Assembly: GCA_028284705.1 (NCBI GenBank)
Contig: JANQRE010000010.1
Location: forward strand, 1-64,000
Direction of reading: 5' to 3'
DNA from: Paracoccaceae bacterium
GTDB taxonomy: Bacteria; Pseudomonadota; Alphaproteobacteria; Rhodobacterales; Rhodobacteraceae
Length of the DNA: 64,000 bases
In this document: positions 43,601 to 52,514 of the stretch, in pieces
Layout of the letters: every line of letters begins with the position of its first letter
Numbering within the stretch: the stretch's first letter is position 1
Position numbers and translations under genes: made by a program
Notes under the pieces: model-generated
The model's input: only the letters and a program-made list of their open reading frames with translations
Database searches by the model: none
What the model was told of the DNA's origin: nothing

Positions 43601-43908
43601 GTCTGGGTCCCGATGTGGCGGCGCAGGCCAAAGCCCTGAGCGCCTTGGGGGCGACGGCGATCCCGTCTGACGTCAAGAATTTCGAAGACAAGCTCGACCA
43701 GGCCGAGGGCGTTCTCTGGTCAGGCGATGCCGACACCGCGCGGCGCATTCGCAAAGTGCTGGCCCGGCGCGATGGCCCGATCCTGCCACTTCTGACCGAA
43801 GCGCCGAGATTTTGCGACGTGGTGGCGGAGCATCATGTCTGCATCGACACGACCGCCTCGGGCGGCAATGCGGCCCTTTTGGCCGAGGTCTCGGCCAGCG
43901 CGGCTTGA
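40639..43908 (+). CDS. putA: Bifunctional proline dehydrogenase/L-glutamate-gamma-semialdehyde dehydrogenase
   Basis: The 1089-residue enzyme converts proline to glutamate in two steps, with an FAD-dependent PRODH part and an NAD-dependent P5C dehydrogenase part. The PRODH core is seen at KLSALYPRYEQPKR and VRLVKGAYWDTEIKRAQ. The aldehyde dehydrogenase part has GNAVIAKPAEQTPRIAELAV, Glu in ETGGLNAMIVD and catalytic Cys in SAGQRCSALRC. There is no N-terminal ribbon-helix-helix domain, so it is not self-repressing; the divergent Lrp-type gene takes that part. Confidence 0.97.
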   Translation: MSTLTDLRETIRAHTLADEAEMVTRLHELADLSEIDRARISKAAAGLVRDIRASASPGLMEVFLAEYGLSTDEGVALMCLAEALLRVPDADTMDALIEDKIAPSDWGQHLGHSASPLVNASTWALMLTGKVLADEQTGISGHLHGMVKRLGEPVIRTAVARAMKEMGRQFVLGETIESALRRAREEEAKGYSYSYDMLGEAARTEADAQTYLAAYKAAIAAVARAATGTDMRANPGISVKLSALYPRYEQPKRADVLQHLVPRLTELCRDAANAGIGLNIDAEEADRLDLSLDVIEAALADEALAGWQGFGVVVQAYGPRAGLVIDWLYALAETLDRKIMVRLVKGAYWDTEIKRAQVLGLKGFPVFTRKPVTDLSYIANARKLLSMTDRIYPQFATHNAHTVAAILDMAEDEDSFEFQRLHGMGERLHDIVLKREGTRCRIYAPVGAHRDLLAYLVRRLLENGANSSFVNQIVDEAVSPEEVAADPIAAALSEDRVPLTRPMDIFPGRRNSTGWDWTDPVDMARLEEMTSAFLAHPLKEVRDAPSGAATKAVGGAQLWDAPVATRAEVLSKAADLYEANAGEIFAILIREAGKTWMDAIGELREAVDFLRYYADEAERSRPTPRGVFACISPWNFPLAIFTGQIAAALAAGNAVIAKPAEQTPRIAELAVALLHDAGVPDDALQLILGGGAVGAELTGDPGIAGVCFTGSTATAQAIHRSLADHGNPEATLIAETGGLNAMIVDSTALPEQAVRDILASAFQSAGQRCSALRCLHVQEDIVPALTEMLTGAMALLTTGDPADPATDVGPIIDAPAHRKIADYIKAARAEGRVLFESDKPETGTFIAPTLIKVPGIEAMAEEIFGPVLHIATYRAEELPQVIAAINASGYGLTFGLHTRIDDRVQEIVEGVHAGNIYVNRNQIGAIVGSQPFGGEGLSGTGPKAGGPNYLAKFARSANVGAVFGTHDLPGPTGEANRLTLAPKGAFLCLGPDVAAQAKALSALGATAIPSDVKNFEDKLDQAEGVLWSGDADTARRIRKVLARRDGPILPLLTEAPRFCDVVAEHHVCIDTTASGGNAALLAEVSASAA

Positions 43909-43940
43909 CCCCCCGCGCCTGATCGGTCAGCGTCGCGGTC

Positions 43941-44681
43941 ATGTTTCCGATCCGTGACCATAACCCGTCTGAGCGCACCCCGTATGTCACTTATGTTCTG
44001 ATCGCGTTGAATGTTGTGATCTTCCTGAGCTATTGGCCGCTCTTCAATGATGAGGCGCGGCTTGCGATGTTCTTCGACCAATGGGCGATGCGACCGATCG
44101 AGATCACCCATGGGGCGGAACCCTATACGATCATCACCTCAATGTTTCTGCATGGCGGCTTCATGCATCTTGCCGGTAACATGCTGTTTTTATGGATTTT
44201 TGGCGACAATCTGGAAGATCAGATGGGGCATGGACCGTATCTCGCCTTCTACCTCGCCTCCGGCATCGGCGCGGCGTTGGGGCAGTTGCTTGCCGATCCG
44301 AATTCGGTGATCCCGATGGTCGGCGCGTCGGGCGCCATTGCGGGTGTGATGGGCGGCTACCTGCTGCTCTTCCCCAAAGCGAAAGTAGACATCATCATTA
44401 TCATCATCGTGTTCTTCAAAATCTTCTCGATCCCCGCCTGGGTCATGCTGGGGCTTTGGTTTGCGATGCAGCTTTTTAATGGTGTCGCCTCCGACCCCTC
44501 GACGGGCGGCGTTGCCTATTGGGCCCATGCGGGCGGGTTTCTGGTGGGCGCGGCACTTTGCATCCCGCTTTGGCTGAAACGCGGTGGTACGGCGTTTTGG
44601 GACCAGACCCATGGCGTTCCGCCGCACCCTGAAGCGCAATATGAACCGAGCACGATCCCCGTGATCCCGAGGCGGAAATGA
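43941..44681 (+). CDS. Rhomboid-family intramembrane serine protease
   Basis: The 246-residue membrane protein has six or more helices. The catalytic Ser lies in MVGASGAIAGVMGGYLLLFP and the His in VAYWAHAGGFLVGAAL. It has the FLHGGFMHLAGNMLFLWIFG motif in the second helix. A run of six Ile (DIIIIIIVFFKIF) is unusual and is encoded by ATC/ATT repeats. Substrates unknown. It overlaps the next gene by 4 nt. Confidence 0.92.
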   Translation: MFPIRDHNPSERTPYVTYVLIALNVVIFLSYWPLFNDEARLAMFFDQWAMRPIEITHGAEPYTIITSMFLHGGFMHLAGNMLFLWIFGDNLEDQMGHGPYLAFYLASGIGAALGQLLADPNSVIPMVGASGAIAGVMGGYLLLFPKAKVDIIIIIIVFFKIFSIPAWVMLGLWFAMQLFNGVASDPSTGGVAYWAHAGGFLVGAALCIPLWLKRGGTAFWDQTHGVPPHPEAQYEPSTIPVIPRRK

Positions 44682-45052
44682 GCACCGATATCCAAGCGAC
44701 CGCTAGTTGCCATTGCGGTGCCGTGCAGTTGGAATTCACGATGGCGAGTGGTTTGGACAGCATGCGGCGCTGCGACTGCTCGCTCTGCCGCCGGATCAAG
44801 CCGGCTGCCGTGACCGCGCGGGTCGGTGAGTTGGAGGTCACCTCGGGCGAAGAGCTTTTGAGTCTCTACCAATTCAACACAATGGTCGCGAAACACTATT
44901 TCTGCAGCAAATGCGGAACCCATACCCATCACCAACGCCGGTCAAACCCCAATGAGTTCGGCATCAATGTCGGCTGCCTCCACGACGCGGACCCACGTCT
45001 GGCAGGTGAGGCGAAATGGTCTGACGGGATCAATCATCCGAGCGATAGATGA
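44678..45052 (+). CDS. GFA/CENP-V-fold zinc protein (second copy)
   Basis: The 124-residue protein has SCHCGAVQLEF, CDCSLCRRI and FCSKCGTHTHHQRR, the GFA zinc-binding pattern. It is divergent in sequence from the copy at 14917-15321 and not a recent duplicate. It overlaps the rhomboid gene and the GT10 gene by 4 nt each. Enzyme activity is not established. Confidence 0.85.
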   Translation: MSTDIQATASCHCGAVQLEFTMASGLDSMRRCDCSLCRRIKPAAVTARVGELEVTSGEELLSLYQFNTMVAKHYFCSKCGTHTHHQRRSNPNEFGINVGCLHDADPRLAGEAKWSDGINHPSDR

Positions 45053-45915
45053 GTGACGACAAACCCGCAATCGCGGTCGTGCCATACGGGAAATGGCCCA
45101 GTTTCGGAATTTCACGCCTGTCGCTGGACGCCCTTGAATGGCCTTTGGGACGCCCGGATCGCCTCGCGCATGGCACGGTCCGCGATCTGACCCCGAACGA
45201 TCATCTTCTCACCTTTCCCCGCAGCTCGGTCTTTTATCTGCCGTGGCGGGGTGTGCGGGCCAAGGTATCGGTGATGATCGTAGAACCGGATTCCATTCAC
45301 GGTCATCATTTGCGGAACGCCTACAGATGTCGCCACCGCTTTCACCGAATTCTTACGCGCAACCGCCCGTTGCTGGCGCGGTTGCGCAACGGTGTCTTCT
45401 TCGTGCTGGGCTTCACCTTCATCGAGAACCGCGAGACGCTTGATCGCACAAAAACCCGGATTTGTTCGCTCATTGCATCGAAACGCGACGATCTGCCGGG
45501 ACATAAGATGCGTCATCGGATCGTTGATCACATTCGATCCGAAACTCTGGATGTCGATGTCATGGGACGCGGCTACAAGCCGTTTGCCGATAAGGCAGAG
45601 GGTCTGGCTCCCTATCGCTACTCCGTGGTGATCGAAAACTCGGCAGAAGATAGCTATTTCACCGAGAAGCTCATTGATGCGCTGCTCTGCGACACTGTGC
45701 CGATCTATTGGGGAGCGCCGGATATTGCTGAGCATTTTGATCCGGCGGGCATGGTCATTTGTACGTCACAGGCGGATATCGAGACAGCGCTGACAGAGAT
45801 GTCAGAACAGGACTACGAGACGCGAAAACCGGCGATTGCCGAGAACCGCAAGCGCGCAGAGAGATACGCTGACTATTACCGGCACGCCGCTCAGACGCTG
45901 CTGGACGCGAGCTAG
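45049..45915 (+). CDS. Glycosyltransferase family 10 (fucosyltransferase-type)
   Basis: The 288-residue protein has the C-terminal donor-binding block of alpha-1,3/4-fucosyltransferases: YRYSVVIENSAEDSYFTEKL, IDALLCDTVPIYWGAPDI, then HFDPAGMVI. The N-terminal half is weakly conserved, as usual. It probably adds fucose or a similar deoxysugar to a surface glycan. Donor specificity cannot be read from sequence. It overlaps the convergent methyltransferase gene by 4 nt. Confidence 0.85.
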   Translation: MSDDKPAIAVVPYGKWPSFGISRLSLDALEWPLGRPDRLAHGTVRDLTPNDHLLTFPRSSVFYLPWRGVRAKVSVMIVEPDSIHGHHLRNAYRCRHRFHRILTRNRPLLARLRNGVFFVLGFTFIENRETLDRTKTRICSLIASKRDDLPGHKMRHRIVDHIRSETLDVDVMGRGYKPFADKAEGLAPYRYSVVIENSAEDSYFTEKLIDALLCDTVPIYWGAPDIAEHFDPAGMVICTSQADIETALTEMSEQDYETRKPAIAENRKRAERYADYYRHAAQTLLDAS

Positions 45916-46622
45916 TCGGCGGCTTTTGTCGCCCGCACAAACCACCCCATGCAGTGCAATTCGGAGGACCGACGCGCGAGACGTGGACCGTCCTGCGCCG
46001 CAAGCCAGCGGGCATTGAAGCGGAAGAGCTGGGAGAACAGGATCGTCAATGGCCCACGGAACCCGGCTTTGTAGATGCGACGCACTCGGTCCATGCGCCC
46101 GATCTCCTGATCCATATTGTCGAACCAGCCCCCGTTGGCCGTCATCTCAGTCACCTCAAACCTAAGGCGCGGCAGGTGATGCTCGTAGAAGTAGCGGGAG
46201 AAGCCGGTGCAGAAGTGATAGGGCGCGAAATGGGTGATCGAAGTGTGCGGTGCCGTGATGATCACCTGACCGCCGGGTTTGGTCAGAGCGGCGAGCTTTT
46301 CGACCGCCCGCACCGGATCGACGACATGTTCGAGAACTTCCGAACAAAGGACGACATCGAATTGCCGATCTTCAGGGATGTCATAGAGATCACAGACGAA
46401 ATCGAGCTGCGAGGTGTCCCACTTCTTGGTGTGAAGGCCTGCGCCATCACCCACACCGTCATATTCCGCAATGTCCTGAGCGAGATATTCGAGATGCTGA
46501 CAGTGTTTTTTGTAGGCACATTCGCCGGCACCGACATCGAGCAGGGACAGCCCCGCAGGAAGACCTTCTAGCGTTTCACCGATCCAGGTCTCGCGGGCCA
46601 GTTGGTTTTTGATGCGCGCCAT
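45912..46622 (-). CDS. Class I SAM-dependent methyltransferase
   Basis: The 236-residue protein has the SAM site LSLLDVGAGECAYKKH, VVLCSEVLEHVVDPVRAVEK (motif IV region) and KPGGQVIITAPHTS. This layout is typical of type 11 methyltransferases acting on sugars, quinones or small molecules. Set between two fucosyltransferase-type genes, a role in modifying glycan sugars is plausible but unproven. Confidence 0.85.
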   Translation of the reverse strand: MARIKNQLARETWIGETLEGLPAGLSLLDVGAGECAYKKHCQHLEYLAQDIAEYDGVGDGAGLHTKKWDTSQLDFVCDLYDIPEDRQFDVVLCSEVLEHVVDPVRAVEKLAALTKPGGQVIITAPHTSITHFAPYHFCTGFSRYFYEHHLPRLRFEVTEMTANGGWFDNMDQEIGRMDRVRRIYKAGFRGPLTILFSQLFRFNARWLAAQDGPRLARRSSELHCMGWFVRATKAAD

Positions 46623-46756
46623 TGCTCGTCTCTTCCAAGTTTCGCGCGTTATGCATGAGTTCGAGGGCCAATGCTATATCCCCCTGCCCCGCAAATACGC
46701 GTTTCAACGGGCGTTAAGTTTCGCTATCTGACGGTGATGAATATGCGAGACGCGTC

Positions 46757-47614
46757 ATGATCTACGCCCGACTATTTGGCGGATTGGGCAATCAGTTGTT
46801 TCAATATGCAGCTGGGCGGGCTGTTGCTGTACGTCTGCGTACCGAGCTGATCCTGGATGCACGTCTGGCACCTCCGGGCAACCATTGGGCCTATGCGCTC
46901 GACAATTTCATGATCAAGGCCAGCATTGGCACCGATGATGAATTGCCGCCGTCGAAGGACCGCAGACTTGCCTACGGGTTGTGGCGGTTCTTTGGGAGGG
47001 ACCCCGCGTTTTTGCGCGAACGTGGGCTCGGGGTGAATTCGGCGGTCTTGTATGCACCGGACAACACCTATCTGCACGGGTACTTTCAGTCCGAGGCTTA
47101 TTTCAAGGACATCGAGGAGGACCTGCGGGCGGAGTTGGACTTTGCGCATCCGCCGGATACTGACAACGCAAGCTGGATCGAAGAGATCCGCGCCAAGCCG
47201 TCCGTGTCTGTTCATCTGCGGCGAGGGGATTACGTGTCGAGCGGGAAAGGCGCGGCCACCCATGCGACCTGCGATCAGGCGTTTTATGATCGTGCGGTGG
47301 CTGCGGTGGCCGAGACCTCGGGCCAGGATTTACGGGTCTTTGTTTTTTCCGACGATCCGGCCTGGGCGAAAGAGAACCTCTCCTTCCCGTTCGAAACCCG
47401 TGTGGCGGGGCATAACGGCACGGATAAGGGTCACGAGGATATGCGGCTGATCTCGCAGTGCACGCATAATGTGATCGCGAATTCCACCTTCTCCTGGTGG
47501 GGAGCCTGGCTGAACAAGAACCCTGACAAGATCGTTGTCGGCCCGAAACGTTGGTTCAGCAATGACGCGCTTCAAAACCCAGACATTGTGCCGGAGAGTT
47601 GGCTTAGAGTTTAG
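46757..47614 (+). CDS. Glycosyltransferase family 11 (alpha-1,2-fucosyltransferase-type)
   Basis: The 285-residue protein starts [20 protein letters not shown], the GT11 N-terminal signature, and has the GDP-fucose site [20 protein letters not shown] (HxRRxD). It ends with the [12 protein letters not shown] motif, common to the family. It would transfer fucose in alpha-1,2 linkage. It is convergent with efp, sharing a 4-nt overlap at the stops. Confidence 0.9.
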   Translation: MIYARLFGGLGNQLFQYAAGRAVAVRLRTELILDARLAPPGNHWAYALDNFMIKASIGTDDELPPSKDRRLAYGLWRFFGRDPAFLRERGLGVNSAVLYAPDNTYLHGYFQSEAYFKDIEEDLRAELDFAHPPDTDNASWIEEIRAKPSVSVHLRRGDYVSSGKGAATHATCDQAFYDRAVAAVAETSGQDLRVFVFSDDPAWAKENLSFPFETRVAGHNGTDKGHEDMRLISQCTHNVIANSTFSWWGAWLNKNPDKIVVGPKRWFSNDALQNPDIVPESWLRV

Positions 47615-48174
47615 GCGCGCTCGGAATATTCCATCGTCTCTGTGTTGACGATAATGTCCTCGTCTTGACCGACGAAAGGCGGCACCATGACTTTCACGCC
47701 ATTGTCGAGAATGGCTGGTTTGAAGGAGTTGGCCGCTGTCTGACCTTTTACAACCGGCTCTGTCTCCACGACTTTGCACGTCACTTTCTGCGGCACTGTG
47801 ACGTTCAACGCCTCGCTTTCGTAATATTCGACAACGACCGTCATCCCATCCTGCAGGAAGGGACGGCGATCACCCAGGAGATCGGCAGGTAACTCAACCT
47901 GTTCGAACGTGTCAGTATCCATGAAAGTCAGCATGCCATCGGATTCGTAGAGGAATTGCTGGTCTTTTTGCTCCAGGCGCACTTTCTCGACCTTGTCGGC
48001 AGAACGGAAACGCTCGTTGAGTTTGGACCCGTTACGCAGGTTTTTCAGCTCCACCTGTGCGAATGCACCACCCTTCCCGGGCTTGACGTGCTCTGCCTTC
48101 ACGGCAACCCAAAGGCCGTCATTATGCTCCAGCACATTGCCCGGCTTGATCTCGTTACCGTTAATTTTCGGCAT
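47611..48174 (-). CDS. efp: Elongation factor P
   Basis: The 187-residue protein helps ribosomes through polyproline stretches. ATG at 48174 gives [20 protein letters not shown], then [20 protein letters not shown] with the conserved Lys at the tip of the loop. OB domains follow ([20 protein letters not shown]). No epmA or epmB gene is nearby, so the Lys modification state is unknown. Confidence 0.96.
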   Translation of the reverse strand: MPKINGNEIKPGNVLEHNDGLWVAVKAEHVKPGKGGAFAQVELKNLRNGSKLNERFRSADKVEKVRLEQKDQQFLYESDGMLTFMDTDTFEQVELPADLLGDRRPFLQDGMTVVVEYYESEALNVTVPQKVTCKVVETEPVVKGQTAANSFKPAILDNGVKVMVPPFVGQDEDIIVNTETMEYSERA

Positions 48175-48217
48175 TGTGGCAATTCCTTGACGAAAGGTTG
48201 ATCGGATTTGGGCGGCA

Positions 48218-48246
48218 CCTATATATTGGCCTGCTAAACGGGGCAA
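48218..48246 (-). promoter_or_regulatory. Candidate efp promoter
   Basis: On the minus strand TTGCCC (48246-48241) and TATAGG (48223-48218) are separated by 17 nt, about 45 nt upstream of the efp start. This is a sigma-70-like arrangement. The remaining 48247-48389 between efp and the DUF6280-like gene holds only a loose inverted repeat (ATGACG...CGTCAT). Confidence 0.35.
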
Positions 48247-48389
48247 GGCGACTAAATAGGGGGGATGGTCCAGCGCAGATATGTGGTTTTCGCATGGCTG
48301 CCATTCCAAAAATGCAATGACGAATCAGAAAAGATGCGTCATAAGAGACGTCACGCCCAAGATACAAGAGCAAAAACAAAGGAAACGAA

Positions 48390-48704
48390 ATGGCTGCTGA
48401 TTTCGTTGATGGCAACGCTTTCAACTTTGAACAGGGACAACGCGCACGGAAACTCTTTGCCGCCGTCGTGTTGGCTGCGCTCGATGATGCGATCGCAGAT
48501 GATAAGAAATATGGCAATGGACCGGAACAAATTGCCCGCTGGGCGCGCTCTCGCGATGGACGTGAGGTCCTGAGCTGCGCCGGGATTGACCCCAATGAGC
48601 GCGTGGTCTCTGGGCTTATGGCATTCGTTGGCAATGGTGTGCGGACCTCCGTCGCACTGTCTCGTGAGGAAAGCGAGCGCCGGAGCCAGGCTGAGGCTGC
48701 CTGA
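48390..48704 (+). CDS. Small conserved Rhodobacterales protein (DUF6280-like)
   Basis: The 104-residue soluble protein starts MAADFVDGNAFNFEQGQRAR and continues KLFAAVVLAALDDAIADDKK, followed by GREVLSCAGIDPNERVV. It is strongly conserved in roseobacters as far as I recall, and matches the DUF6280 pattern. No signal peptide or cysteine pairs. The function is unknown. A terminator follows 25 nt downstream. Confidence 0.75.
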   Translation: MAADFVDGNAFNFEQGQRARKLFAAVVLAALDDAIADDKKYGNGPEQIARWARSRDGREVLSCAGIDPNERVVSGLMAFVGNGVRTSVALSREESERRSQAEAA

Positions 48705-48728
48705 TTGGCAACGCCAAATATCTTCGAA

Positions 48729-48756
48729 AAGCGCGTCCATTCGGGCGCGTTTTTTC
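48729..48756 (+). terminator. Rho-independent terminator after DUF6280-like gene
   Basis: CGCGTCC and GGGCGCG form a stem (with one G-T pair) around ATTC, followed by TTTTTT. The rest of 48757-49029 before the next gene shows no further ORF of interest; it is probably the promoter region of the polysaccharide genes. Confidence 0.8.
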
Positions 48757-49029
48757 GTTTTGACTATGCACCCGGTCAAATTCGTCCAGAAAAAGAATCA
48801 CTTACAAGAAAACTGGCGGCGGACAACTTACTGAAATACCTGCCAATCTCGCCAAATCTGCTATTTCAGAGGGCACCGCACATTTTTCGGGCAAATACCC
48901 GCGCGTTTTGACAAAAATCACCGCGCTCATGTTGCGCCAAGCTCCGCGTTTGCATTAACCAAATATTAGCTGGCGGAACGCACTGACATTTCAGTATGTA
49001 ATCAATCCCGCTCTCGGTTCGAGGGAAAT

Positions 49030-50910
49030 ATGATCGTTGACAGTTTGACGGGGCTTCCACAGAACGTGAAACGGTTCGCGTTACTGCTTATCGATACTTT
49101 GACCGTTTTGGTCAGCGTCCTCGCCGCGTTTCAAATCATTAGTGGGAATGTCTGGCCTTCGACAGCCATGGGCGCTTCTTGGCCTCTTTTGCTTATCGTT
49201 CCTGCCGCATCTGCGGCGGTGTTCCTCAAAATGGGCTTGAACCGCGTGAAGGTTGTAACCTTCGCAACGCACGACATATGGCGCAGCAGCGCTGCTGCCG
49301 TGTCGGTTATGGGCATCAGCTTTGCGGCGAAACTCGCGTTTGGACTTTCCGTTCCGGTAGGTTTTGGCATTCTGACCGGGTTCCTTTTCTTAAGCCTGCA
49401 CCTGTTTTTACGTGGGTTTGGCCGACAGCTACTGATGCATCGGATGAACGGCGGGCGTTCCCGCGAGCCGGTTGCAATTTATGGCGCCGGTCTAGCCGGT
49501 GTTCAACTTCTGGCAGCCCTAAGGCAGAGTTTTGAGATGCGCCCGGTCGTCTTCGTTGACGATAGTCTGGCGCTGCAATCCATGACTGTTTCTGGTCTGC
49601 GCGTCGTTTCGCGAAAGTCTCTTGAGGAGATGGTGCAGCGTGGCGACATATCCCGAGTTCTTCTTGCAATCCCGTCAGCTGATGACGGGACGATGCGCGC
49701 TTTGATCGAAGAACTTTCTGGCTTTGGTTGCGAAGTGATGGCGCTTCCAGCTTTGAGCGAGTTGGTCAGTGGAACTGGCCTTGCAACCTCCTTGCGCCCG
49801 GTGACGCCTGATCATCTTCTCGGCCGTGCGAAGGTCGATCTGGAGACTCCAGAGATGGCCAGGACTTATGCGGGGCGCCGTGTTCTGATCACCGGAGCCG
49901 GGGGGTCCATTGGCTCCGAACTCTGTCGTCAGATCATCGCATGCCGACCGCAGCGGCTGACAATTGTCGATCATTCGGAATATGCGCTCTATTCGGTTGC
50001 GAAAGAGCTGAAACCACTGGCGGAAGAACAGGGGTTTGAACTGGTTACGCGCCTTGGCTCGGTCTGTGACAAGGCGCGCATGACCAAGATCATCGAAGCG
50101 TCAGAGATCGACATCGTGCTGTTTGCAGCCGCGTACAAACATGTGCCCCTTGTCGAGGAAAATGAGCTTGAAGGCGTTCGCAACAACGTATTCGGGACCC
50201 GCGTCACCGCAGAAGCCGCGCTTGAGGCGAACGTTGAACGGTTTATCCTGATCTCGACCGACAAAGCCGTGCGCCCCACGAATATCATGGGCGCCAGCAA
50301 GCGCTTGGCGGAACTGGCAATCCAGGACCTTCAGACCCGCTCAACGTTCACAAAATTCGCGATGGTCCGCTTTGGCAACGTGCTTGGCTCATCGGGGTCG
50401 GTCATTCCGCTTTTTCAGGAACAGATTGCTCGCGGTGGCCCGATCACGCTGACCCATGAGAAAGTCACGCGCTATTTCATGACCATCTCAGAGGCCGCGC
50501 GACTGGTCCTGCTGGCTGGCGCCTTTTCCGAGGGGGGCGACGTTTTCGTACTGGATATGGGTGAACCGGTCCGGATCGCCGATCTCGCCAAGCGGCTTGT
50601 GGAGCTATCCGGCCTGACCGTGAGGGATGACAACAACCCGAGCGGGGATATTGAGATCCAATCGGTTGGCCTGCGACGCGGTGAAAAGCTCTACGAAGAG
50701 CTTCTTATTGGCGACACGGTCCTTCCGACGCCGCATAAGAAAATCCTGCGCGCTGAAGAGACGCACCTCTCTGAGATCGAAATGGCACGCCTGCTGCGGC
50801 GCCTCCAAGCCGCGATCGAGAACAACGACACCGACGCGCTGCGCGCGATTGTCGAAACCAGCGTCGACGGGTATCAACCAGAGCCCTTGAGTCACGAACG
50901 CATTGGCTGA
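49030..50910 (+). CDS. Polysaccharide biosynthesis nucleoside-diphosphate-sugar epimerase/dehydratase (CapD/PglF type)
   Basis: The 626-residue protein has four transmembrane helices (first 120 or so residues), a CoA-binding-like Rossmann region (about 145-260), and a C-terminal SDR domain with RRVLITGAGGSIGSELCRQI. The catalytic region is ISTDKAVRPTNIMGASKRLA, where Met replaces Tyr as in PglF/WbpM-type 4,6-dehydratases. It probably makes a UDP-4-keto-6-deoxy sugar for surface glycans. It starts the run of sugar genes. Confidence 0.9.
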   Translation: MIVDSLTGLPQNVKRFALLLIDTLTVLVSVLAAFQIISGNVWPSTAMGASWPLLLIVPAASAAVFLKMGLNRVKVVTFATHDIWRSSAAAVSVMGISFAAKLAFGLSVPVGFGILTGFLFLSLHLFLRGFGRQLLMHRMNGGRSREPVAIYGAGLAGVQLLAALRQSFEMRPVVFVDDSLALQSMTVSGLRVVSRKSLEEMVQRGDISRVLLAIPSADDGTMRALIEELSGFGCEVMALPALSELVSGTGLATSLRPVTPDHLLGRAKVDLETPEMARTYAGRRVLITGAGGSIGSELCRQIIACRPQRLTIVDHSEYALYSVAKELKPLAEEQGFELVTRLGSVCDKARMTKIIEASEIDIVLFAAAYKHVPLVEENELEGVRNNVFGTRVTAEAALEANVERFILISTDKAVRPTNIMGASKRLAELAIQDLQTRSTFTKFAMVRFGNVLGSSGSVIPLFQEQIARGGPITLTHEKVTRYFMTISEAARLVLLAGAFSEGGDVFVLDMGEPVRIADLAKRLVELSGLTVRDDNNPSGDIEIQSVGLRRGEKLYEELLIGDTVLPTPHKKILRAEETHLSEIEMARLLRRLQAAIENNDTDALRAIVETSVDGYQPEPLSHERIG

Positions 50911-50928
50911 TAAGCCACGCGTCACTCA

Positions 50929-51810
50929 ATGCGACACGATCCTTCCAATCCGAATTGGCTGCTTGCCGGTGCAAACGGGCGTGTTGGCCGATTGATCTCC
51001 GAAGCCTGGCGGGCCGCTCCGCCCAGAGCAAATGTTTACGCCCAATCACGAAATGGAACGGCCGATTTAATCTGGTCACCAGGGAGGGACGGAGCCCGGA
51101 ACCTACAAGACTTCGCCGACCGGATCGGGGGCTTGGATGCGATGATCTGTTTCATTGGGCCGGGCAGCCATGGGGATGCAGTGGCTCTTGAGAGGGCCGC
51201 ATCCGCAATCGTAGAAGCGGTGAGGGCGGCGAAATCGTGCGGTATCAGGCGCGTTGTTTTGGCATCTTCCAGCGCAGTGTACGGGCTTGGACAGGACCTA
51301 AGCGAGACGCACGTACCGGAGCCGACCTCAGATTATGGGCGGTCGAAAGTGGCAATTGAGAAGGCTGTTGGCCCGCTGCGAGACAAGGATTTCGACATCT
51401 GCATCCTGAGAATTGGCAACGTCGCAAGTGCAGATGCACTGTTGGAGCAGGCACCGCAAACGACACCTGACGCGCCCCTAGTGATCGACAAATTTCCGGA
51501 TGGTGCGGGGCCGATACGGTCCTATGTCTCGCCCTCGGCGCTCGCCAATATCATCACCACGCTATTGTCTCGAGCCGACCCGATGCCGGAAATCCTGAAC
51601 GTGGCAGGCACCCCGCCGATTGACATGGCAGAGCTTGCGACGGCGGCAAAATTGCCGTGGAAATGGCGACCTGCATCACCGGACCGGCACGACACACAGC
51701 GCATCACACTGGATTGCACCCGTCTTGCGGAGATTGTAGGCCACGCGGCGGTGGCGACCTCTCCGGAGGAGATCATCAGCGACCTAAAGGGGCTTGGGGT
51801 ACTGCCGTGA
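50929..51810 (+). CDS. NAD-dependent epimerase/dehydratase family protein
   Basis: The 293-residue protein has a short Rossmann N-terminus (NWLLAGANGRVGRLI), then RVVLASSSAVYGLGQDL, a tyrosine in SDYGRSKVAIEKAV (YxxxK) and NVAGTPPIDMAELATAAKLP. It likely acts on the keto-sugar made by the preceding enzyme. It lies 18 nt downstream of that gene and overlaps the sugar transferase by 4 nt. Confidence 0.85.
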   Translation: MRHDPSNPNWLLAGANGRVGRLISEAWRAAPPRANVYAQSRNGTADLIWSPGRDGARNLQDFADRIGGLDAMICFIGPGSHGDAVALERAASAIVEAVRAAKSCGIRRVVLASSSAVYGLGQDLSETHVPEPTSDYGRSKVAIEKAVGPLRDKDFDICILRIGNVASADALLEQAPQTTPDAPLVIDKFPDGAGPIRSYVSPSALANIITTLLSRADPMPEILNVAGTPPIDMAELATAAKLPWKWRPASPDRHDTQRITLDCTRLAEIVGHAAVATSPEEIISDLKGLGVLP

Positions 51811-52400
51811 CCTTTCTCAAACGCGCTCAGGATTTGGTCTCCTTGGCGATCATCGGCACCTTCCTGCTGCCGGTCGGCATCATTATCGCGATCATGATCT
51901 TGGTGAAGGAAGGGCGGCCGATCTTCTATGTAGCCGAGCGCATGCGCACGCCGACTGAGAGCTTCGGTCTGGTCAAGTTTCGGACCATGACTGCGGAGGA
52001 CGGCGACGAGGGGGTCTCAGGCGGACACAAAACCGACCGGATCACACCCTTTGGAAAGACGTTGCGACGCAAGCGTTTGGACGAAATCCCGCAGCTTTGG
52101 AATGTTTTGACGGGCGATATGAGTTTCGTCGGACCACGCGCGCCCTTGCGCAAATATGTCGATGAGTTCCCGGACCTTTACGCACATGTGCTGAAGAGCA
52201 GGCCCGGCATCACCGGTGTGGCCTCGATCTATTTCCATAAACATGAAGAGCAGCTGCTGGCCGCCTGCAAGACGGCCGAAGAAGCGGACCATGTCTATAC
52301 CACGCGCTGCGTTCCGCGAAAGGCGCGCATGGACCTGATCTACCAGCGCAATCGCACGGTTTGCTGGGATATCTGGTTGATGTTTCGCACCATTATGTGA
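51807..52400 (+). CDS. Undecaprenyl-phosphate sugar phosphotransferase
   Basis: GTG at 51807 overlaps the epimerase stop as GTGA and gives 197 residues with one N-terminal membrane helix. It has LVKFRTMTAEDGDEG and RKRLDEIPQLWNVLTGDMSF and VGPRAPL, the signature of initiating sugar transferases (PglC/WcaJ core type). It would place the first phosphosugar on the lipid carrier. The upstream open frame lies in the epimerase gene and is not used. Confidence 0.88.
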   Translation: MTFLKRAQDLVSLAIIGTFLLPVGIIIAIMILVKEGRPIFYVAERMRTPTESFGLVKFRTMTAEDGDEGVSGGHKTDRITPFGKTLRRKRLDEIPQLWNVLTGDMSFVGPRAPLRKYVDEFPDLYAHVLKSRPGITGVASIYFHKHEEQLLAACKTAEEADHVYTTRCVPRKARMDLIYQRNRTVCWDIWLMFRTIM

Positions 52401-52514
52401 CCGTTGCGTCGCATTTTCTGAGAACACATCAATGCAAGCTGTTGAACCGCGATTGGAATTGGCACAGAAGGTCTGCGACATGTCGCCAGTGCCGAATTTG
52501 CGGAAGGGAAATCA

